From Desulfobulbus sp. (GTDB lineage: Bacteria; Desulfobacterota; Desulfobulbia; Desulfobulbales; Desulfobulbaceae), in NCBI GenBank assembly GCA_009780825.1, contig WQZH01000003.1, positions 62,001 to 126,000 of the forward strand: a DNA stretch of 64,000 bases. The letters are read 5' to 3'. The translations under genes and the position numbers were made by a program. This document shows positions 56,195-64,000 of this stretch, in pieces; within the stretch, counting starts at the first letter, position 1; each line of letters starts with the position of its first letter. Below the pieces are notes generated by a model, which had not been told where the DNA came from, did no database searches, and saw only the letters and a program-made list of their open reading frames with translations.

Positions 56195-56818
56195 TTAATA
56201 TTTATAATTCAATTTTGATAGACGGAATTTAATATATGAAATCCTATTGTAAATTTTATTTAATGATTTATCTGATGGATAACGCGGTAATGGATATTTT
56301 AATAATGAAATTATTGCATATAGAATATCATTTTCAGTAACAATATTTTCATTTTTTATTCTTATATAAGCGGAATTATATCCGTGCATCCTCCATCCAT
56401 AATACGCTAAACAAATATAAGAATAAGCTATTTCGTATTTTGTATATATATTATTTATAGATGACGCTAGAATAATTTCTTTAATTTTTCTATTTATTGT
56501 AAAATTTTTGTTTTGAGTTATTGTTCTTACAAGTTGCTGATCAATTGTACTTGCTCCACTTTTTCTATAATAAAATATAAATTTGAATAATGCTCTGAAA
56601 ATTGCTAAAATATCAAATCCGAAATGTCTGTAAAATCGTTTGTCTTCAGCAGCAATCATAATTTCTATTATATTATTATCTATAATAGAATTTTTTTCTA
56701 TAGCATGCGATATAGTATCAATTAATTTATCGAGATCATTTTTATAAATCAATTTTGACAATGAATATTGTATGGTTACTATAATATTGTTTATATGTTT
56801 TTTATTCTCACGCTGCAT
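56195..56818 (-). CDS. Stand-alone GT51 transglycosylase-domain protein
   Basis: A 207-residue protein containing the GT51 peptidoglycan glycosyltransferase motifs in order: AAEDKRFYRHFGFD (catalytic Glu), GASTIDQQLVR, RKIKEIILA, YSYICLAYYGWRMHGYNSA and LLKYPLPRYPS. These match the five blocks of penicillin-binding protein and MtgA glycosyltransferases, which polymerise lipid II. Oddly, there is no N-terminal membrane anchor or signal peptide and no transpeptidase domain, so it would sit in the cytoplasm away from normal lipid II polymerisation. Codon use is strongly AT-rich, unlike cmoB 30 bases upstream. It appears to form a unit with the nucleotidyltransferase-like gene. It could be a toxin, an effector or a repurposed enzyme. 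Confidence 0.8.
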   Translation of the reverse strand: MQRENKKHINNIIVTIQYSLSKLIYKNDLDKLIDTISHAIEKNSIIDNNIIEIMIAAEDKRFYRHFGFDILAIFRALFKFIFYYRKSGASTIDQQLVRTITQNKNFTINRKIKEIILASSINNIYTKYEIAYSYICLAYYGWRMHGYNSAYIRIKNENIVTENDILYAIISLLKYPLPRYPSDKSLNKIYNRISYIKFRLSKLNYKY

Positions 56819-56848
56819 ACAACATATCTACATTCAGACTACCAGCCG

Positions 56849-57808
56849 TTACGGCTGCCTGGTGGCTTTGAGGAACACCCGCCGGGGCGCTGGATATCCC
56901 TCAACAGTAAGTGCTTGATTATCCCTATCAATGAAATCCTCGTAGGATTCAAAATCCATCCAGGCGGTCCGCCGCTGCTCAGCGCTGCTCATGGCATGTT
57001 CGCAGAACAGGCGGACCTCCCGGAAGCCGGTGCGGACGGCCCAGTTGACCAGGCAGGTTCCGGTGGGCACAAACCAGGTGCCGGGAACCTTGGCATAGGT
57101 GGAGCGGGGAAAGAGTGCCACCGGTTCCTGGCCGGGAAGAGCCTGGGATTCGATGATCAGCCAGCCGCCCGGTTTGAGCGCGGCATACAGGTCACGCAGG
57201 GCATCCAGCGGCGAAGGCCGATGGTACAGGATGCCCAGACAGAAGATGCCATCGAAGCATTCGGGAAAAAGCGGGAGATGTTCAATGCCCAGCGGCTCCA
57301 CCTGGAGATGGCGCTGACCGGCAAAGGCGTTGAGCGTGTGGAAGGTGTAATAGTGCTGGACGTAAGGCTCGAACCCGAGCACCAGCGCCGGCTGGTGATG
57401 CGCCATGCGGAACATGTAATAGCCGTTGTTGCAGCCGATGTCGGCCACGGTTTTACCTGTCAGGTCGGGCAATTCGGGGATGATCCGGTTCCATTTCCGC
57501 TCGCTGCGCCATTCGGCGTCGATGTCGATGCCGAAGACGGAAAAGGGCCCCTTGCGCCAGGGCATGAAGCCGCGCAGAACTTGATGGAGCTGAAGCTGTT
57601 GGTCCGGGCTCAGATCGGTCGAGGCGCCGATGCGGACCACGTCGCCGGAAAAATCGCACGATGAGGCCCGCAGATGGCTCACTGCCTCCATCAGGCGCCG
57701 GTAGCGGAGGAATCCTTTTTTTTCTTGATTGATCCAGGCGGCCTTTTCTGCCAGCGCCGATCTGAGCCGATCGCCGTCGGCCTGGGGGAAGGCTAGAGTC
57801 AAGTCCAT
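56849..57808 (-). CDS. cmoB: tRNA U34 carboxymethyltransferase CmoB
   Basis: A 319-residue methyltransferase-fold enzyme that moves the carboxymethyl group of carboxy-SAM to 5-hydroxyuridine in wobble position 34. Motifs: WRKGPFSVFGIDIDAEWRSERKW, VADIGCNNGYYMFRM (SAM site) and CLGILYHRPSPLDALRDL. It directly follows cmoA on the minus strand with three bases between. Its stop codon marks the sudden change to AT-rich sequence. Confidence 0.95.
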   Translation of the reverse strand: MDLTLAFPQADGDRLRSALAEKAAWINQEKKGFLRYRRLMEAVSHLRASSCDFSGDVVRIGASTDLSPDQQLQLHQVLRGFMPWRKGPFSVFGIDIDAEWRSERKWNRIIPELPDLTGKTVADIGCNNGYYMFRMAHHQPALVLGFEPYVQHYYTFHTLNAFAGQRHLQVEPLGIEHLPLFPECFDGIFCLGILYHRPSPLDALRDLYAALKPGGWLIIESQALPGQEPVALFPRSTYAKVPGTWFVPTGTCLVNWAVRTGFREVRLFCEHAMSSAEQRRTAWMDFESYEDFIDRDNQALTVEGYPAPRRVFLKATRQP

Positions 57809-57811
57809 GGA

Positions 57812-58543
57812 TCAGTGCTTGAGGGCAACGATGGCGGTAAAGTTGAACCAGCGGAAAAAAGGTTCTACCTCGGCAAATCCGGCCTCCCGCAGCAGGGCGA
57901 TATTTTCCTCCAGCGAGAAGGGAATCAGGACGTTCTCCAGGGCTTCCCGCTTGGCCGCGATTTCCAGTTCCGAGTAGCCCTGCTGTTTTTTGAACGCATG
58001 GTAGATGTCGATGAAGTCGCGGTTGAGCCGGCCGGCATGGGAGATGGTCTTTTCTCCGAGAAAGAAGAGGCCGCCGGCGGGCAGCGCCTCATACACGCGC
58101 TGGACAAAGAATTGCCGGGTCAGCGGCCGGAGGAACTGGAGGGTGTAGTTGCAGACGATGGCCTCTGATCGGGGCAGGGGACAGGAGGTGATATCGGCCT
58201 CAATGAAGCGCAGCACATCGCTTTTGCTGAACATGGCGCTTTTGCGCCGCGCCTTGACGAGCATAGCAGGGGCGTTGTCAATGCCGACATAGTGCAGATG
58301 CAGGTCCGCAAGCCGCCTGGCCAGTTCAAGCAGCGTGGTGCCGGTCGAGCAACCCAGATCGCAGATGGTGGCGCCGGAGGCGAGATGGCCGGCCAAGAGC
58401 TGCGCCATGCCGTCGATCACCATGCGGTAATGGGGGATCGAGCGGTTGAGCATGTCGTCGAACACATCCGCGACCAGATCGTTGAAGGTAAAATCTTCCG
58501 CGACTGTGCCGGAGGTGTACAGGGTGTCCTCGAGGGTTGTCAT
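57812..58543 (-). CDS. cmoA: Carboxy-SAM synthase CmoA
   Basis: A 243-residue enzyme that converts SAM and prephenate to carboxy-S-adenosyl-L-methionine for CmoB. It begins near EDTLYTSGTVAEDFTFND and has SRSIPHY-like NRSIPHYRMVIDG, ICDLGCSTGTTLLEL and YTLQFLRPLTR. It pairs with cmoB for wobble uridine modification. Confidence 0.94.
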   Translation of the reverse strand: MTTLEDTLYTSGTVAEDFTFNDLVADVFDDMLNRSIPHYRMVIDGMAQLLAGHLASGATICDLGCSTGTTLLELARRLADLHLHYVGIDNAPAMLVKARRKSAMFSKSDVLRFIEADITSCPLPRSEAIVCNYTLQFLRPLTRQFFVQRVYEALPAGGLFFLGEKTISHAGRLNRDFIDIYHAFKKQQGYSELEIAAKREALENVLIPFSLEENIALLREAGFAEVEPFFRWFNFTAIVALKH

Positions 58544-58609
58544 GGCCGTGCCGGTGTTTGTGGGGCGATAGGGTGCCGGCGGTTTCCGGCACCAGCGGCC
58601 GGTCCGGCC

Positions 58610-59623
58610 TTACCTGTAGCCATTGGGATTGGCCGCTTGCCAGCGCCAGCTGTCGGCGCACATCGCTTCGATGCCGAGCCGGGCGCGCCAGCCCAGCTCG
58701 CGTTCGGCTAGGGACGGGTCGGCATAGCACTGGGCGATGTCTCCGGGCCGGCGGGGGGCGATGCGATAGGGGATCGGCCTGCCGCACGCCTGGGTAAAGG
58801 CCGCGACCATCTCCAGAACCGAATACCCTTGGCCGGTGCCGAGGTTGTAGGTCGCTGTTCCGGGGCGGTCGGCCAGTTTCTCCAAGGCTTTCAGGTGACC
58901 GAGCGCCAGATCGACCACATGGATGTAGTCGCGCACGCCGGTGCCGTCCGGAGTGGGATAGTCGTTGCCGAAGATCGACAACTCCGGCAGCTTGCCCACG
59001 GCAACCTGGGCGATAAAGGGCACGAGGTTGTTGGGAATGCCGTTGGGGTCTTCGCCGATCCTGCCGCTGACATGGGCGCCGACCGGATTGAAATACCGCA
59101 GGAGGATCACGTCCCACTGGGCGTCGGCCCGCTGAAGATCGCGCAGAATCTCTTCGATCATCAGTTTGGTGCGGCCATACGGGTTGGTGCAGGACAGCGG
59201 GAAATCCTCGCGGATAGGTACCGAGGCCGGATCGCCGTACACGGTGGCGGAAGAGGAGAAGACCATCCTGGTCACGTGCCGCTCAGCCATGATGCGGCAC
59301 AGATTGAGCGTTGAGCCCAGGTTGTTGTGGTAGTAGAGCCATGGCTTGGCCACCGACTCGCCCACCGCCTTGAGCCCAGCGAAATGGATCACCGCTGCTG
59401 CATCCGGTGTTTGGCTGAACACCTCGCGCAGCTTGTCCTCGTCCAGCAGATCCACCTCGAAAAAGGCAAGGGATTTTCCGGTCAGTTCCTCCACCCGGCG
59501 AAGCGATTCCCGGCTGCTGTTGCAGAGGTTGTCGATCACGGTGACCTGATAGCCTGCATTGAGCAGTTCCAGGCAGGTATGACTGCCGATGTAACCGGCG
59601 CCGCCGGTGACGATGACATGCAT
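58610..59623 (-). CDS. galE: UDP-glucose 4-epimerase
   Basis: A 337-residue extended SDR that interconverts UDP-glucose and UDP-galactose. [19 protein letters not shown] is the NAD motif; the catalytic YGRTK ([11 protein letters not shown]) is near residue 150 with Ser in [19 protein letters not shown] precedes ATG 59623; the longer ORF start is unlikely. It supplies sugar nucleotides for envelope polysaccharide and may be cotranscribed with cmoA and cmoB. Confidence 0.95.
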   Translation of the reverse strand: MHVIVTGGAGYIGSHTCLELLNAGYQVTVIDNLCNSSRESLRRVEELTGKSLAFFEVDLLDEDKLREVFSQTPDAAAVIHFAGLKAVGESVAKPWLYYHNNLGSTLNLCRIMAERHVTRMVFSSSATVYGDPASVPIREDFPLSCTNPYGRTKLMIEEILRDLQRADAQWDVILLRYFNPVGAHVSGRIGEDPNGIPNNLVPFIAQVAVGKLPELSIFGNDYPTPDGTGVRDYIHVVDLALGHLKALEKLADRPGTATYNLGTGQGYSVLEMVAAFTQACGRPIPYRIAPRRPGDIAQCYADPSLAERELGWRARLGIEAMCADSWRWQAANPNGYR

Positions 59624-59806
59624 AATTTTTTCCTTGGAGCAGGTGGGGTTTTCATTGGCCGACCGCAATGCACATCGACGGGACCGCTAATTTCTGCTAT
59701 CTTTTACCTAGATTAACGATGTTTGTCTTGCAAAAAGGGCGCACGTAGCGCCGCCGGGGTGGCGGCCAGGGCATTCAGTTATCAGACAATAATCAGAGAG
59801 GGCGAT

Positions 59807-59992
59807 ATGCCGTATGTGAGCATTCGGGTGGCAGGCAAATTGAGCAAGGAACAGAAACAGAAGATCGCGCAAGGGGTTACCGAGGTGATCGCCGAGGTCA
59901 TCAAGAAGCCGAAGGATTCCGTTTTGCTGTTCATCGACGAGGACAGCAGGGACAACGTTGCCAAGGGCGGCGCATTGCTCGAAGATATGTAG
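59807..59992 (+). CDS. 4-Oxalocrotonate tautomerase family protein
   Basis: A 61-residue protein with Pro as second residue (MPYVSIRVAGKL), which becomes the catalytic N-terminal Pro1 after methionine removal. It tautomerises keto-enol substrates; the physiological one is unknown. The ORF-track start is 28 residues too early; AGAGAGGG supports ATG 59807, and without it Pro1 would be buried. It is immediately upstream of ligA. Confidence 0.9.
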   Translation: MPYVSIRVAGKLSKEQKQKIAQGVTEVIAEVIKKPKDSVLLFIDEDSRDNVAKGGALLEDM

Positions 59993-62298
<2,306 letters not shown>

Positions 62299-62347
62299 GT
62301 ACCGGCATGCGGAAGAAGCGCTCAAGTTAACGGTTTGTTGAAGAGCT

Positions 62348-62599
62348 ATGCAGAAAGTCCACATCCCTACCGGTGAGCCCGCAGGACGCATTGTGTGCGA
62401 CCAGTGCGGCAATGCCAAGCATTTTGTCGAAATCGCCGAGAACGTGCTGGTGACGACCCGTTATCAGCAAAACAGTGACGGGTCGTTCACGCCGGATGAC
62501 AATACCTCCGAAATATTTGGCGAGGTACGATTCGTATGCGGGAAGTGCGGAGCAGACATGACCCGGTTTCATGCCCATTTTTTGGAGATGTCGTTTTGA
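62348..62599 (+). CDS. Small zinc-ribbon protein
   Basis: An 83-residue protein with two CxxC pairs, CDQCGN near residue 17 and CGKCGADM near residue 64, which likely bind one zinc. Between them is an acidic stretch. I do not recognise a specific family; similar small ribbon proteins occur widely in sulfate reducers. It is followed by a shared terminator with dsrC on the other strand. Confidence 0.75.
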   Translation: MQKVHIPTGEPAGRIVCDQCGNAKHFVEIAENVLVTTRYQQNSDGSFTPDDNTSEIFGEVRFVCGKCGADMTRFHAHFLEMSF

Positions 62600-62656
62600 G
62601 AGGATGGGTCGCGGGAGGGGCTGAGTCTCTTTGTCTGGGCAAGGCCGGCCGGGAAT

Positions 62657-62691
62657 AAAAAAAGGCTGCCTCTCGAGGCAGCCTTTTTTGC
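62657..62691. terminator. Bidirectional terminator between zinc-ribbon gene and dsrC
   Basis: AAAAAAAGGCTGCCTC-TCGA-GGCAGCCTTTTTTG: a strong stem with A tract before and T tract after, between convergent genes. Confidence 0.9.
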
Positions 62692-62715
62692 GCAACACAG
62701 CGACAATCTGGTTGA

Positions 62716-63036
62716 TCAGACGCAACCGGTAGGTTTTGGCAATCCAGCCATCTTACAGGCGCCCTTGCCGGGACCGGAGGGGAACAACTCATAGATGCGC
62801 TTCAACGGGAAGCCGGTGGTCTTGGAAAGAATACGAACCATGGGAGCGATACCGTTTTTCTTGTAGTACTCTTGGAGCGCATCAATAACCTTTTGATGTT
62901 CGTCGGTGATCTCGGCGATACCTTCAACGGTCTTGACGTAGTCAACCCAATTCTCGTCCCACTCTTCAGCGCCTTTCAGCAAAAAGCCGTCTTCGTCTAC
63001 CTCGTAGGATTTACCCTTGTGCTCGATACTTGCCAT
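62716..63036 (-). CDS. dsrC: DsrC/TusE sulfur-carrier protein
   Basis: A 106-residue protein of the dissimilatory sulfite reductase partner family. The C-terminal arm KGACKMAGLPKPTGCV has both conserved Cys residues (penultimate Cys A and Cys B eleven positions before), so it is a true DsrC, carrying the trisulfide intermediate between DsrAB and the membrane complex DsrMKJOP. This is the main metabolic marker of the window. AAGGAGG precedes ATG 63036; the ORF-track start is 22 residues too early. Confidence 0.95.
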   Translation of the reverse strand: MASIEHKGKSYEVDEDGFLLKGAEEWDENWVDYVKTVEGIAEITDEHQKVIDALQEYYKKNGIAPMVRILSKTTGFPLKRIYELFPSGPGKGACKMAGLPKPTGCV

Positions 63037-63105
63037 GTGTTCCTCCTTGGCCGTGTGGTTAAAACTATGGTGAGTAATGGAAGCCAAATCTAAAAAATCC
63101 ACAGT

Positions 63106-63134
63106 TTATTACTATAGGGTGTGTGCTTTGTCAA
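63106..63134 (-). promoter_or_regulatory. Candidate dsrC promoter
   Basis: On the minus strand TTGACA, a 17-base spacer and TAATAA stand 70 bases before the dsrC start. The -35 is perfect, the -10 weaker; TATAGT lies just inside the spacer. Confidence 0.5.
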
Positions 63135-63287
63135 GCAAACACGCCCTGTTTTTTTGAATGGCGATTCAGCTTCTGTTTTGTCTGCTTCCTGGCTCATTTT
63201 TCTCTGGTAAGTTGCTGACAAATTGAACATAATGCGTCCTTAAAAAAATCAGTATATCGTTGAGCTGTTGCAGGGGTTACACTTATC

Positions 63288-64000
63288 ATGTTGAATATAC
63301 TTAGAAAAAATGCGCAGTCGGTCTTCGTCCAAGCATTGGTGGTCATTATTGCTTTGGTTTTCATTTTCTGGGGGTTTGGGAGGAAGATGCAGGATAATCC
63401 CAATGCCCTGGCCGTGGTCAATGGCAAGGAAATACCGTACCGCGATTTTCAGCAGAGTTATGAGCGGACGGTCGAAGCGTACAAGCGGCAGTTCGGCGGT
63501 CAACTCCCTCCAGAAGCCCTTCAGGAGATGAAACTGAAGGAACAGGTCCTTGATCAGTTGATTCAGGAGGAATTGCTGCGGCAGGGTGCTGAAAAGGCAG
63601 GGATCATGATCAGCGATGGGGCTGTTCAGCGCAAAATCCAAGACATGCCGGCCTTCAACGCCAATGGGCGGTTTGATCTTGCCACCTACAAGTTCGTTCT
63701 GGAACGGAACAGGCTCTCGCCGGCATCGTTTGAAGCGAGTATCCGCAACGACCTGCTCGTGAACCGCGCGCTTGCGGCCATCGGTTCGTTTGCCGTAATG
63801 CCCGAGCAGGAGATGCGAAACTGGATCGAATACATCGACCAGGAGATCAAGCTGGCGTACGGATCGGTACAGAGTGACGATTATATCGCCCGGGTTCAGG
63901 TGACCGACGACGCCCTGGCATCCTGGTACGAAGCGGCCAAGCAACGATACAAGACTGCGCCCCAGTGCAAGCTGCTCTACCTCGCTTTTCCGTTTGAGGA
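63288..64000 (+). CDS. ppiD: PpiD/SurA-like periplasmic chaperone (partial)
   Basis: The first 237 residues of a longer protein; the window ends inside it. MLNILRKNAQSVFVQALVVIIALVFIFWGFG is an N-terminal anchor, followed by the SurA_N-type VVNGKEIPYRDFQQSYERTVEAYKRQFGGQL chaperone region. It should be a membrane-anchored periplasmic folding factor, with peptidyl-prolyl isomerase domain expected beyond the edge. Confidence 0.85.
   Translation, partial: MLNILRKNAQSVFVQALVVIIALVFIFWGFGRKMQDNPNALAVVNGKEIPYRDFQQSYERTVEAYKRQFGGQLPPEALQEMKLKEQVLDQLIQEELLRQGAEKAGIMISDGAVQRKIQDMPAFNANGRFDLATYKFVLERNRLSPASFEASIRNDLLVNRALAAIGSFAVMPEQEMRNWIEYIDQEIKLAYGSVQSDDYIARVQVTDDALASWYEAAKQRYKTAPQCKLLYLAFPFE

Noticed and set aside
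56768-57664. Forward ORF opposite cmoB
   Set aside because: Contained in cmoB, which has clear motifs; the ORF start lies in the AT-rich island.

Overview
The window looks like chromosome from a sulfate-reducing deltaproteobacterium (Desulfobacterota, probably the Desulfobulbaceae/Desulfotalea neighbourhood). The evidence is a stand-alone dsrC with both C-terminal cysteines, an F-type ATP synthase operon that starts with paired b' and b subunits and lacks a and c, AMP-forming acetyl-CoA synthetase, and generally GC-rich coding sequence. Family-level placement is inference; no rRNA is present. Starts were chosen from ribosome binding sites and family alignment remembered from knowledge, not computed.

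Layout. 1-7.4 kb: PfkB-type kinase, a DUF2971 protein, a KdnB-like iron alcohol dehydrogenase, an MFS transporter and acs. 7.6-10.3 kb: alaS. 10.3-22.8 kb: a long co-directional lipid/hydrocarbon cluster: ketosynthase, acyl carrier protein, two phytoene-desaturase-like flavoenzymes, an acyltransferase-3 membrane protein, FabG-, FabZ- and FabI-like enzymes, then a complete oleABCD set. Together these could build a modified (perhaps polyunsaturated) acyl chain and join two chains head to head into a long-chain olefin. 23-30 kb: a lipoprotein and the atpF'FHAGDC operon, ended by a clear terminator.

30-36.4 kb (minus strand): carboxymuconolactone-decarboxylase-like protein, AMIN/Amidase_3 cell-wall amidase, and a phosphodiesterase-HIT-mutS run with 4-base overlaps. 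36.6-38.1 kb: efp and its lysylase epmA. 38.2-42.6 kb: PPP phosphatase and, divergently, a Wzz-ATPase-tyrosine kinase trio for surface polysaccharide. 42.9-45.4 kb: beta-carbonic anhydrase, a stretch of strong hairpins, and an endonuclease III-exonuclease III fusion. 45.4-49.2 kb (minus): lgt, mnmG, methyltransferase. 49.2-54.3 kb (plus): rpmH-rnpA-yidD-yidC-jag-mnmE behind a near-consensus promoter.

54.3-56.8 kb is the accessory region: a SLOG-like protein, a mobile-looking palindromic repeat, then a strikingly AT-rich island with two minus-strand genes, a nucleotidyltransferase-fold protein and a stand-alone GT51 transglycosylase with no membrane anchor. The nucleotidyltransferase appears frameshifted near its C terminus: a further open frame of about 60 codons follows if one A is added to an A5 run. 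The island begins immediately after the cmoB stop codon. This two-gene module is my best candidate for an undescribed (possibly defence) system; its function is unproven. 56.8-59.6 kb: cmoB, cmoA, galE (minus). 59.8-64 kb: tautomerase, ligA, acylphosphatase, zinc-ribbon protein, dsrC (minus) and the start of ppiD, which runs off the end.
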